Origin: Gymnopilus junonius
Lineage: Eukaryota; Basidiomycota; Agaricomycetes; Agaricales; Galerinaceae
DNA: 64,000 nucleotides
Reading direction: 5' to 3'
Assembly: GCA_015501075.1 (NCBI GenBank)
Contig: JADNYJ010000032.1
Location: 1 to 64,000, forward strand
The translations under genes and the position numbers were made by a program. Of this stretch, positions 20,381 to 32,900 are shown piece by piece; position 1 is the stretch's first letter, and each line of letters opens with the position of its first letter. A model generated the notes under the pieces. The model was not told the DNA's origin, ran no database searches, and saw only the letters and a program-made list of their open reading frames with translations.

Positions 20381-22579
20381 TTAAGGTTTCTTCTTTTTGG
20401 ACGTCGACGGGCCTGGGGCTGCTGTGCCTACAGTTGCTTGGATGCGTTTGCTGACTGCCCTTGCCTTCGCGGCTATTGCACTTTTAGCAAGAGATGGGCT
20501 CAGTTCCACGCGAAGTTCCTCCTCAGTGATAGGAATCCAAAAGTCGGTGGAAGGGTCGTCGTCATTGAAAGGAATAGAACCATAAGGGACATCTGGTTTC
20601 AGCAACCATATTTTCATATGGTCGTCAAACTTCTTGAGGCGATCAATGAGGTTTTGAGATAACTTCGCATTTTTCTCCAGGATCTGCTCGTCTGTTCCAT
20701 TCGCTCCAGGGTATGTAGCACGCTCGGGGCCAAAAAGGAAGTACATCAACCCCTTCAATGCATTGCGGGGAAGTTTGTTCGTCATGTATACGTCCACCTT
20801 TCGGCCCAATTCGACAGCAGCGAGGTAGATGGCCAGAATAGTAGTGACATGTGGATTGGGAGAACCTTCAGTGGGCGATGCAGAAATCTATATAAACCAA
20901 CTCTCAGTTGACCGCTTCAAGCGACAAAGTCACCTCTTACCACAAATTTCTTGGCTTTTACGCTATGATTTGACATGAATTAAAGAAGTGGGGAAAACAA
21001 TGCAGCTCACTAGTTAAAGAATCTAAAGGCATCCTGAAGAACGCCAGGGGAGACTTTAATCTCGACGTATGTTAAACCGTATTTTCTCGGAAGTGCGTAG
21101 TTATTGTGGGCACTTCCATGATGTGCAATCTGTATCAACGCAATGAAACTGAAAATGTGGAGAACGGTTATGACCACCACATACCTTCATGATGGTATAT
21201 TCGCCCGGGTCAATTTGAGAACCAAGCACAGCATCACCCAGCATGAGCAAGCTCGAACTTTCTGTTGCTGGTCATATGCATGGAAGGCGATAGATGATCT
21301 GTTTTTGGGAGAATAATCCGAACTTCTAGACTTGGACGCGGCTGTAAGATTAGCGCCATCCCCTGAATGCGTTCTGGCGGGTTTATTGGAAACTCTACTT
21401 GAAGATTCAGTATACAGTACAAACATTAGTTGATAACTGATAACCTGGTTTCTTCACGAACAGATGTCTTGACGAGTTCTTTGATGAATTTTTCATTAAT
21501 GAGATCCTGGTCAAGATTGGGACCCAAATCTTGAAAGCATAGGGAGCCCTTCGAACCAAGTTGGTGCCTGAAGGCCGTGCACGGACTCCGTGACTGACAA
21601 GGGTGGTAGTCTGTCGCTGAGGGTCGAACTCCTGGTTGAAGCTAACATCCGGAGCAGAACGAAAAATTTCGTTGAATTTTTCGAGCAGGGCGTCAAACCA
21701 GCCATTCTTTGGAGATCCCATTCGGGGCCCCGCCTGATAAACGGTCAGCAATCAGATCCTGCAACATATTCAGATATGCCTGCCGTTTCCAGCCAACCCC
21801 AGTCATCGAGCTCCTTGGGCGTGGGTTTCTTGGTATAAAATCAGGCATTGTGCAAGGATCCTCGTACTGGGATCCATACCTTTTTAGAAATGTATTCCTG
21901 TATCAAGTTGGCTTGACTATTATTAGGACATGAGATAAGCCTTTGAACGAATAAAATTATGACCCTTTACCTGTTATACCAGATCTGTTTGATGGGCGGT
22001 GTGGCACTGCTCATTGATGTCAGACCTGCTGTCCAGGTTCCTATCGGAGGCTTGTTGGCAGTCTGAAGCCTATCCGACCTCTTTAGAATTTGGGCTATAC
22101 TCCAGAACAGAAAATCTCACAGATATCTGAATAGGTCTGCGATCCCTAACATATACAAAACTGTGAAATATCACATAGTTCAAACATAACATCAAAACAT
22201 ACCATTTTTATGGTCCTCATCGTCATGCGTAACAACAACAGTATCAATGAATTCGAGTCGACGTTGGCCGCTGCGATTTGACAGGTCTGTCAGGAGCCTG
22301 AAAAGATTATCGGTTGTGCTATAGTCATCGCCGTTGCGGTCGTAAGACTGTCCAGGTCCGCCATCGACAAGCATGAACTGCAAAATTTGCCGTCTCCTCT
22401 GATGGTGTCAAATGAAAGAAATACAGATCTTACCACACTCGACTGGCCCTTATCAAATTCGAGCATTAAGGCATCACCATGGATGGCTTGAACCTAGCGT
22501 CAAATGCACGGTCAGATGCGAACTACAATCTGAACCTGGGTGCACTTACTACGTGCAAAAACCCATATGAGTTCGACAT
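20381..22579 (-). CDS. Metallo-beta-lactamase-fold protein (ComEC/Rec2-like MBL type)
   Basis: Start ATG is at 22579. Supported exons: 22579-22550, 22493-22434, 22377-22203, 22094-21971, a block from 21897 to about 21230, 21129-21011, 20962-20941 and 20887-20381. Motifs run in MBL order: HVVQAIHGDALMLEFDKG, LVDGGPGQSY, the metal-binding THDDEDHKNA, then LGDAVLGSQIDPGEYTIMK and IAHHGSAHNN. The THxxxDH and HHGS boxes are those of MBL proteins resembling the ComEC C-terminal domain; the second His of the classic HxHxDH is Asp here. The C-terminus is Lys-rich. Frame changes near 21730 and 21300 need an indel or an unusual intron. Substrate unknown; hydrolysis of nucleic acid or a phosphodiester is inferred only from the fold. 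It diverges from the giant repeat gene. Confidence 0.75.
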
Positions 22580-23261
22580 TGTGGCTGGTGAGCTGGAGAG
22601 AAAGCTGGAAATTGCTCGTTAGAAACTAAATTCGACGAGAAGTCCACGAGGCATCCACAATATCGGGTGACTAGGTGATATAGGCTTAGAGTTGAAGGGA
22701 AAAGGGAAATACATTCTAAGCAACATATCAACATGCGTTCGTCATTACCCCGGCTTGCGAACTCAATTGATGAGCTGCTTCAATCCACACGTATATTGGA
22801 GCCCTGTCAACATGTACGTGTCAACCTCATGATAAGTAAATCATTCCTGCTGTCTTGCGACTGTGACGTTCTCAAGAGATTGGCCATTGGTCGGCCACGA
22901 TAGTACAAGCAAAGGAGAGTCGACGCCAACGGGAGGCATTCCTTGACCGACGAACCCTTTATTGTTTGAATTCAATTAAGAGGGCACAAAAAGAGGTTGA
23001 GAACCTTGGTAAATAAGCAGATCATGAGCAGAGGTAAGGAAGACGTGTTGATGCTTAAATACCGGTGCTCTCCGCAAAAGGAAATGAGCCTTAAAAAGAC
23101 CGACCATTAATCCTGTCCGGCTGGTTGGCATTCCACCACACACCACTTGCCCTTACCCTTATTCAGGCTGTTCGTTCCCCGGTCATATTCAAACGCCTGA
23201 ATCTTCTCCGTAAATCCTTTTATTTTCATTGCCATATCGCCGGCTTCGCGATAATCTATTG
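22580..23261. promoter_or_regulatory. Shared upstream region of the MBL-fold and giant repeat genes
   Basis: Roughly 680 bases separate the divergent genes. It should contain both promoters and probably the first exon of the plus-strand gene, whose start codon I could not place. No repeat or RNA gene was seen. Confidence 0.4.
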
Positions 23262-26200
23262 CAAGATGGATATATCAGGGTTCGGATTCAAAGAGTGCAA
23301 GTCCTCCTGGATTCCTTCCTTGTCGATATGGTACATACGAACTTTCTCTATTTTGAAGGGATTTAACTCATTCAAGTCAACTGACAGGGCAACGACAATT
23401 TCATTGATCTTCTGAATTATCTTAAACAATGCAATTGCATCGCCGGAGAAGAATACCAAGGGCTCAGAGATGACATTGTACGCGACGTTGGTCTAAACTT
23501 GTTCAGTCTTATCGTACTTTTTGCGGGCGAGGATTGGGCTCAAGAATTTATGTTCTCGTTGCCCCTCAAATTACAACAATCTGCGAATTCGACTGACCCA
23601 GAACCTGACGTGGACGCTCTGATAGCCACAGACTTTGTCTCGTCCCGGTATGTTGCCTCTAATTGATGCTCTATACTGAGCTAATCTTACGTGGACCCAG
23701 TGGACAGATACTTGCGGGCTGGAAGGCAATAGAATCAATATCCTTCAAGGTTGCTGCACGCCAAGGCTCGACGCTAATTTGGACGTTTCCCATTCCCAAA
23801 CGTCGACTTTTCAACTCACACACGATCGTACAGTCGAAGTACTCATTAAATGGCCTGCATATTTACAGAGGTCTGTTCATGGAAATTATCGAGGTATCCT
23901 CCAAGTTGGAAAAGACGAGTATCATGTAAGTACCGAGTTACTCCTCTGATTGGCTTGCTAATAAATATGCATAGGTTGTAGGAGAATTATCAATGACAAA
24001 GAACAATTCACCACAATACAGCGTGAAATTTTCGAACGAGAATTATGACGTCAAGAACTACACCAGCCCCGTATCCGTCGCTTTGCACCTCTTTAATGCA
24101 CGAGACTTCCCCTTTTCAAAATACGTTCAGAAGATTAACATCCCTGGTAAGCTTTTTGTGTTATTTCTGCTGAATAATCCTTTACAGATCTTTGCTTCAG
24201 GGCTCGATGATGTGTTGAAGAGTTTAGAAGATGCTTTACCATTGAATGAAGTTGGATTCGTCTTAGAGAGGACGTCATCAAAGATGCTCCTCAAGGAAAT
24301 TGCAGGCACTCTTCCTCTGGCGACTGGCCCTAACTCAGATTGGTGGCCGTTTAAGAAAACGTCCTTTTCTGTCGAGAGCCTCCGTGTCATACTGGGGGAC
24401 ATTGGTTCTCCTAAGTTCCGCAAGGTGAACCCTATTTCCTATTATTGAAAGAAGAAAGTCCCTTGATACTACTTCTCGGTCTAGGTTGCAATCCAACTTA
24501 ACGGAAATATGAATGACTTCCGCCCTGCGGTTCCGTTTCGATTATCAGCGACTTTATCAGAACACGACACTGCATTTGAAATAGCAATTTTACCCGATGA
24601 CAATGGCAGCCTTTCAATCCAAAACATTCTCGACGTCTCTAATGTGTCCTCGATCCTCGACGTCGGCAATACCTTTCCTTCAGTATCTAGCATATCAAAT
24701 GCATTCCAAATCTCCAATGCTTCCGTGGGATGGGGAAAGAACGGGATCAATTTTTTGCGTCTCGGCATCGATATCGAAGAGTGGAATGTTTTGTCAGGAA
24801 AATTTTTCATTACCAACCTTTCCTTCGATATCTATGCGACGTTTCCTGTTCAATCGAAGAGGTTCTCTCTGTGGGGTTCTGGTGCTGTGCAAATCGGTGG
24901 GGTCGACTTGGGAGTTCTTTTCGACATTGAGCTAGGCAGTGTCGCGTTCCGGCTTGCAACATTTGAAACCCCCCTCACTCTGAAATCTATCTTCGAGCAC
25001 TTCTTAGGAGAAAGCGAGACGCTTTTACCTCAGGGACTTTTGTCCCTTCTACAAGAAACCGGTATTGAAAGTGTTCTTGTCGAAGGCTCTCATGAAGGTA
25101 GTAGTTGGTCGCTCTCTCGTTTTGCAATTACTACCAGCATCAATACGGAATTCAGCATATCTGGTTTGTTTTATATTCGTTCTTGGCTTTTTACAAACAA
25201 TTTATACCTGCCTCTCACAGAAAATTTTAGCCTTTCATATCCCCGTCTTGTCATGGACGTTGCGTATCCATTTGCAAAGGTAGCGCCAATCCTGCCTGTC
25301 ATTTCGGAATTTAACCGTCTTTTTAGTCCAAGCGCACAATCGATGCTGCTATCGGTGCCACAGTTAATCTGGGAGAAACGCCTTGTGATATTTCTATTAC
25401 TTGGGCAGGGGAAAATTCCAGTCTAACTGTAGCATTTGAGCCGAGATTAGAACCTTTGCTGTTGGCGACATTAATATCGTTCTTCATACCTGGTAAGAGT
25501 TGTTTATTCCGCTTCTCTGCAACTTGCTCATGGCTGGTCAGGGGGAATAAGCTCCTTATCTGTTCCACCTTCTCTTTCCTTTTTGCTCGGAATTGGACTT
25601 GCAGATGCAAGACTGACTTTAAACTGGGCAAACGGGAGCTTCAAATTGAACGAGCTATCAGCTACGATTGTCTCTTCCACTTCACTGGAACTTTGGAAGG
25701 GGCTGCAACTGGAGAATCTCGCACTCCACTTCGCGTACTCGAAAGTACCAGGCAAAACGAACAAATCCGTTTTGTTCAGTGCCACGCTATCGTTTCCACA
25801 AGCCAACCTCGATTTTACTCTCTCTTACGATGGCCCAACCGTATCTGGATCCCTACCATCCGAGCCATCTGATACACCAGAAGATACTAGTATTACAGCA
25901 CGTCCCAATAACGGCGAAGCATGGACCGCGACAGTTACTTATGCTGGCATGATATCTGTTATCGATATAATGTCCACTGTGTCAGGTATCGACATAAGCA
26001 AAGAACTGTCTTCCGTCGGATTATCAGAATACGCCAGCTGATAGACATTAAATTGTCTGATCTAAGGCTGGCATTGACTCGCAAGCCGGACGATACCTCC
26101 TTTACCTTTGATGCTAATGTCAAATATCTATTCTTCGACGGGCCTGTGCATCTGGCATGCTCCAAGTCGACATCCTGGCTATATACCTTCACATTTGGGT

Positions 26201-29200
26201 TGTCGTCCGAGGACTTCTTCTCCAGGCTCGGAATTCATGGAATCGCCTTAATCAATTCGACCATCGGACTCAGCAACGGCCCCGTAATGGACTCGTCTCT
26301 TGTTAACACGACAAATAATGTCCTGAGTGTCACATTCTCGGGGACCCTGATCTTCAAGGACTCGTTAGAACAGCTAGGAAAGGTGATGGGATATGAGAGC
26401 CTGGCTATTAGTGGTTCTGTGAGCAGCAGTTCCTTTACATTGGCTGTAGCAACGTCCCAGATACCGATCTTCAATGGCATGCTTCTAAACGGGAGGCTCC
26501 TGTTTTCTTGTTCCACTGGCCAGCTTTTGCTTGCCGTTGAAGGTAACTAACAGCTCTTTTTCTGACATTGCCTTTTTGTTTAATCATTTAAAAGGGATCA
26601 TCAGCAACATAAACTTCCCTGAAATTTCCTCAGAAACTTTCTCAACCACCTTCTCTCTCTTTGTCAAACTACCAAGTCCTGAACTTGGTTTCCAATTTAC
26701 GTTGGACCGTTTGGACAATGCTTTTGGCATCAAAGGTTTGCAATTCAAGAGTATTCTTTTCCGAGCCGCTTTCCAAGAGTTCCCTTTACCCTCTGAGGTG
26801 GCATTTGCCGGAAAACTGTGGTTCCATATCGGTAGTCAACAGTTTCATGGGAGGTGCGTAGTGCCTAATTCAATCAGTTCTGCGATAACATCACTCTGCA
26901 GTGTTGCCATTTACTTCAGTGAAAATGATTTGGCACGTTCCGCTACAATGGGACACTTTGAAACGTATGCCTTTCTTTTGTCCATCTCCACGCTCACTTA
27001 TATCCATTTTCCTAGCTTTCCCTCGGTTAATGAATCACTCGAAGGATTCGACTCGTCAGGTCGAACAGCCCCTGAAGTGGTGAATGGCACGTTTGCCGAC
27101 CTTGAGTTCTCCAGAGCACTGCAAGCTGTCCGTGTCGGAGATATAGTCGTTCCACAAGGATTATTGCTCAAGGGATCCTTGAAGCTACCTTCGATAGGAT
27201 TTGATGCTTTCTTTGAAATTTCGATTGCCCCCTCACGCCTCCATATCGCTGGCGATATCAAGAAAGCCATCACCGTCACAGTAGATAACAATCGGCTCTT
27301 TGCCCTTACACGTGCTTCCTACTCGAACCGTGGCCCATCGTTGGACCTGACAATTGTTACCAGCTCACCCCCAACCTGCCAATTTTCTGGCGAAATCTAT
27401 CTCTTAGGACTCTCTGCCGCCGCCGAATTTGAGTTGTCCGATAGTGGCCTGAGCTTCCATGAGACCATTTCGGCTTGGCTTGCAGGAGTCAAGATCGATT
27501 TTGTAATCGATAAAAAATATCTTGACTTGTCTGCATCTTGTATCCTTGATGTTTCTCTTCCCTCCTTCAAGGTTGGTGCTGTCACCATATCGCGGGTCAA
27601 AGTTGTCAAATTCAGCGCATCATTGGCTACCAATGTTCATTGGGAGCATATAACATGGGAATTGACAATTACTGGCACTATGAAACTCGGCGATTGGGAT
27701 ATGGGTGGAGCTGGGCCATTCACCTTAAATGCAGATTTCACAGATTTCACAAAGATAGCTCAGCGCCTTGCGGAACTCATTGCCACTAAGTTTGGCGATC
27801 TCTTCCGGGATGAAATCACAAAGAGGCTCAAGGAGGGACTAGATCAGGTCGTAAGGGAACTCAAGGCCATAGGGGTCATAGCGAAGGAGACCACGGATCT
27901 GCTGGTGAAGGAGTTTGGTTATGGAATCGAAGAGGTCATTAAATCAGTCAAAAAAGTGTTCGACTTGAGTCTGGAGAAGGTAACAGAGATCCTGAGGGAC
28001 ATTGGAAAGACTGCGGAAGAGGTCGGAAGGTCAGGATATTCATATCTGGATTTAGCCACTAGCTTTTTGATGATGATAATTCTTTTTAGAATATTAAAAG
28101 ATGCCTTCGATGTGACCTCGAAGGAAATCGCTTCGATCCTCAAGGAAGCTGGATATGCTGTTGACGATGTCGGCAGGTTGAACTTTATTTGAGCGAATTA
28201 CAATATGCTGACAGTTTCTTCCAGGGTCTTGAATAACGTGTACGGTGTGGCTTCTGACCAAGTGCTTCAATCCTCAAGCAGGCTGGCTATACGGTCAATG
28301 ACATCGGAAAGTAAGATGTATATTCTTCTATGCGAGTAGCAGCACCTAATGTTTGTTATCAGGGTTTTGAAAGATGTATACGGTGTAGCCTCAGACCAGG
28401 TCGCTTCCATCCTCAAACAAGCTGGTTATGCTGTGGATGATGTTGGAAGGTCAGAAGATCGGTTTTCCGTATCTTTGTATCGTCCTAAGAATGTCCCAGG
28501 GTATTGAAAGATGTATATGGCGTAGCCGCAGACCAGGCAGCTTCGATCCTCAAACAAGCCGGATACGCTGTTGATGATGTCGGAAGGTCAGAATTTAGAT
28601 TGATGTTGACAGTATCACCATCGTAAATTTTATTTTTTAGGGTTTTGAACGACGTATACGGTCTAGCTTCAGACCAGGCTGCTTCGATCCTTAAGCAGGT
28701 TGGATATACAGTCAATGATATTGGAAGGTCAAAAATTTGCTCGGGCGGATCGCGTCAATATCCTCACCATCGTTAATATAGGGTCTTAAAGGACGTGTAC
28801 TGGCGTAGCTTCGACAAGGTCGCTTCCATCCTCAAGCAAATTGGATATGCTGTCAATGACGTTGGAAGGTTAGGAGACTTTTTGGGGATTAATTAAGGTT
28901 CTCATAAGATTTCTAGGGTATTACAAGACATATATGGCGTGGCTTCAGATCAGGCTGCCTCAATCCTCAAACAGGCTGGATATGTTATCAATGATGTTGC
29001 AGGGTGAGGATATTATTTGTGACGTTGACTTTATGGCTCAGGTGGTTGATCTTTTTTGTCTAACAGAGTATTGGAAAACGTGTTCACTCTCACTGCTCAA
29101 AAAGCTGGAGAAATCCTAAAGGATGTTGGTTACGCCGCCGACGACGTTAACAAGTTAGACCCGAATTCCATCATTTTTATGAATGTCGGTTGACCTATTG

Positions 29201-29367
29201 ATTATAGAGTCATCGGTGATGCTGGGAATGCTATAGGGGACGCCGCGAATACAGTAGGCGGTGCCATTGGCGATGCCGCGAATACAGTGGGTGGTGCTGT
29301 CGGTGATGCCGCGAATAGTATAAAGGACACTCTTGGCGATATTGGAAAGAATATTTTCCCCTTCTAA
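23262..29367 (+). CDS. Giant protein (about 1,690 residues) of unknown function with C-terminal 29-residue exon repeats
   Basis: Phase-consistent exons: about 23262-23330, 23388-23647, 23733-23925, 23975-24146, 24201-24424, 24485-25279, 25327-25492, 25542-26542, 26595-26853, 26902-26964, 27016-28029, eight exons of about 87 bases, and 29208-29367 (TAA). Residues ~100-1300 are beta-rich, with repeating modules of alternating hydrophobic strands (FFITNLSFDIYATFPV; LWGSGAVQIGGVDLGVLFD; TGTMKLGDWDMGGAGPF). An amphipathic helical region follows (RLKEGLDQVVRELKAIG), then the repeats, then a Gly/Ala-rich tail (VGGAIGDAANT). No signal peptide or catalytic motif was seen. A single frame break near 26035 needs an indel. 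The start is unresolved. The fold suggests a large structural or membrane-active protein, but that is inference; it could be a fungal domain-of-unknown-function family. Confidence 0.65.
28090..29153 (+). repeat. Tandem array of eight 87-base same-phase exons (29-residue repeat)
   Basis: Exons: 28090-28176, 28225-28310, 28363-28449, 28500-28586, 28641-28727, 28782-28868, 28917-29003 and 29067-29153. All are 87 bases except the second (86). Each is separated by a 48-63-base GT-AG intron, and every junction splits a codon at the same place. The consensus is about VLKDVYGVASDQAASILKQ then AGYAVDDVGR, which looks like a two-helix unit. Because all exons share phase and length, skipping or adding any intact one keeps the frame. 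Confidence 0.9.
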
Positions 29368-29903
29368 AAATCGTGTCGTAAGCAAAAATTAAAATATACC
29401 ATGCGTTGATGTATACCATGGGGTGGTCATGTTCTGTTTGTCGCTGGACATGAATCAGACGCCGGGTCGAGCCAAGGTTGAGACTTCACCTATCGATAAG
29501 AAAACGGCTGTCAGTAGCCCCCAAACCCGCGGCCTTCCAAAGGCCTTGATTGGTACCGATAACAGAGATGTCTGAGAGTGCAATGCATCAGCGGAGCTCA
29601 AGCCCGCTTCCAAGGATTTAGTCAAAGTGACCAAACTAAATCATTGCTCCCTTCCGGAATCGCAGCAAATGGGTGCTGTAAAATTATCTATTCACCTATT
29701 GCAAGCGTGTTAGACAATAAACGGTGGCAATATGATTCATGCGTAAGTAAATTGCCTTCCGTTAACTACCCTCTATGAATGAGTGAAGTAACGATTTTAA
29801 CCATGCATCTGCAGCGACCAAAGAATGAAGGTGAACTTGCCTGCTTGGGCCAATGCAGAGCATGGCATGAACGAGTCCTACTTTTATTTTATTTTATTTT
29901 CTC
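29368..29903. other. Intergenic region before the Helitron remnant
   Basis: No gene is supported. It ends in an AT-rich run (TTTTATTTTATTTT, about 29882-29900) next to the end of the Helitron-derived reading frame. The Helitron 3' terminus (a CTRR end with hairpin) was looked for here but not found with confidence. Confidence 0.35.
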
Positions 29904-32900
29904 CTAAATCTTGAGGGTATATATGGCAGCAGATGCATGTCTATCACGAAAGCTTGAAAGGTCTGGAGGGTTGTTTTCTGTGTGTCCAATGTACTCAGGC
30001 TGGCCACCATCAACCATGCCATCATAGTACCAAATTTGTCCATCAGATTTGATAATGATAGTGGTAAAGTGTGCTTGACCATAGTAAATAATGCCTGCTA
30101 GTCTGTAAGTATGAGAAGCAATACCTCATTTAATCTTAAAAGACATATCAGCAGCTATAGCATTAACAGTAAGATCAAATACTAGAATGTGAGGCAGACC
30201 AACAAGTGTATGGTTACTGTATCCTGCTTCATGACATTCAGTGCAGGTCCGAGATGAACTGTAGTTTGGCTTACATAGAGCCCAATCTTTTACTGACTCA
30301 CATCCATGAGTGTTCAGTACTAGACAGTTGTGGCTGTTATTGATAATATGATTATGATTGTTGCCACAAGAGTGAAATACATGATGGGTACTAAAGTTGA
30401 CTTCAAATATTGCTGCAAAGACATGCTCAAGGGATGTATATCTCCAAAAGACATTGTTGCAGGATTCAGTGCCTGCAATCTATGGCGGATATTGTCTCTG
30501 GTGTCTTCCAATGATTTTTGATTTCTTTCATGCAGTAGAAAGCCCTTGTGTAAGGCAGTAAGAAATTGATTTCCTACAGAAGTAAAGAATGATTTCCACC
30601 TATGTTGGTCTTCTGTCCAGATTGAAAGAAGAAGTGTAAAAACAGAGTCATATGCACAGCTATTGTTGCTCCATTTCATTCCAGTTGGCACAAGACAATG
30701 ATGTGGTGAAGGCAGTTGAATGGCTGAAGTCCTTTTCTGTCGCTTGGTCTTCTTTACTGAATCTTCAGTAGAGTGTTTTCTCTTTTGTTTCTGTTGCTGC
30801 AAATGAGTGTCTGACTGCTCAGTCTTTGTATCTATAGCCAAAGGCACCACAGAAGAATCTATAGCATCCACACTACTTTCAATGAAAGGGTCAAATTTTG
30901 ACCACCGAATTGCTGAATGGACAGTTGCAGGCACATGATGAATACCTTTCCACTTATGAAATGTATGTATGAGTGAGTTCCTTGTGTCCCCTGTGACACT
31001 GAAGTGGAGTTTGCCATTGTATCGCAATTTTGTAATTTCATCTAGCAATTCTAGCTCTCGAAACTCTTGTCGCAAACCTCCATACAATTTTTTCCCTGTT
31101 ATTTTTCTCTCATCAAAACCTTGAAGAATCATAGTACCCTTTGCCGTAGAGCTACGGGACAATGCCGTATAATATGCCTGATGTGAATTGAGGTTGTTAA
31201 GATCTGCAGTGTTAACACCCCTTGTCTTTCCCTGAGAAACAAAGTCGGTCATTGCAAAATTAACCAGTATCTCTGCCTGAGTACGATTGATCAACACAGT
31301 ATCATCATTTGGAAGAGCAGCAGATATGGCAATCTTTGATGGGACAATTGGAACCACATTCTCAGGAAGACCCTCAAAATGAACACAGGACGGAGGATCC
31401 TTCAGTTTAACAAATAGAGTGTCCAATACTCTTTGTCTTTTTTACCCAACTTTGACTGCCAACCATGTACAAAACCTTCTTGACCTCTTGTCATACAAAG
31501 CTCAGTAGCATAATTTGTGCATATCATAACTGGCAGTCCAATACATAAACTCAGTTTTCCAGAAATATGCTTGTCTGTTGTTGAAGGAGGAAGCGCCCAT
31601 AGACCTTCTTGCATTTCGTCTGTTATGTGATTAACTCATTTAATATTAATTGAGTTTTCCTTGTCAGTTTTTCCTGCTCTAGGTTCATCCTCAGAAAAGA
31701 AGTCTGTGAGCTGCTGACCTGTTTCTTGGGCAAACCGGATTGCTCCAAGCCTATTGATTTCATCTTTGTGTAGGTTTCTTGCTGTAATCACTGATACATT
31801 TCTAAATTCATCATCACATACGGAGCGCTCACCTGGCTTGTGAGATGATATCAGCGTTTTTAAAAAAGCAATATCTTTGATTGAACATGCCTTATATCGC
31901 ATATTCTCTAGGGCTTGTCTGAGGGATGAATCTTCTTCGGATTGTGTGCACTGTCTCATGTTCTGCCATAGTATAACGACAGTTGTAACCTGGTGCCATA
32001 ATGCCTTTCCAATTGACTGTTCCTGTGACCTTGAACCTGTTGAAGTCAACCCAATGCTATGAGAATATAAAGATATACTTTCTCCACCCATAGCAGGAGG
32101 TAATTGTGCAAAGTCACCTGAAAAAACCATGTTAAGACCTCCAAAAGGGACATCAGCACAGCCTAAAATTTTAGCCAGCTGGCTGTTTATTCTAAAGAGA
32201 TCTCTTGCAGACAACATTGAAACTTCATCAAAAAATACATATTCCACTCCTCTAAGACCTGATTTTATTTCTCCTAGTTTAGCACAGCTCATATAGTCAT
32301 TTATACCAAATACTGAATGATAGGTATTTCCACCTAGTAGAGCTGCTGCAGTACCAGTCGGAGCAACAATAACGAAACAATGACTCTCTTTTCTTTCTAT
32401 AAAAAAATGTGATAAAGCTTTCAGTACTTGAGACTTGCCTGTGCCTCCCATACCACCAAGATACATTTTCAATTGCTCAGGATTTTTGGATATTGCATGA
32501 TTGGCAATAATTCTGAAGGCTCTCTCTTGCTCTTCGTTAAGACTAAATTTTAAAATAGTATCTTTTACAAGGTCTGAATCAGGGACAACTTCAAATTTCT
32601 TTTCTAGATATGATTTGTCTACAATTTTTACTGTCCCCTCCTTGACAACATTATTTGTGTAAGAGCAATGCTCTCTTTCTTCAGCAGTACTGTGTATATG
32701 AGCGTTGTGTTCATTTTTTTTCTCCTGTATTTCTAACTTTTTTTTATCGACTTCATGCTTCCATTGAGAACCATTTATCATCCGGTCAGATATGAAAGGC
32801 TCTGAGCCAGAACAATCTGGTTGCTTTGGATTAATCCAGCCAAGCCTTGTTAAAATTGAATTCATTTCAGCAGCTTCCCTTAGACGTCTTAACTGTTTTA

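Noticed and set aside
21880..21916. Alternative exon SQANLIQEYISKK with a strong donor in the MBL-fold gene
   Set aside because: Using it would discard about 50 good codons (RYGSQYEDPCTMPDFIPRN and onward); the acceptor at 21898 gives a longer continuous protein, at the cost of one frame break near 21730. Not fully settled.
23256..23459. Open minus-strand frame of 67 residues with protein-like composition
   Set aside because: The opposite strand gives two exons of the giant gene with matching splice phases (VDM joined to GNDNFIDLLNYLKQ), so the minus frame is a shadow.
24127..24423. Open minus-strand frame of 98 residues
   Set aside because: It is opposite well-supported exons of the giant gene and lacks its own splice structure.
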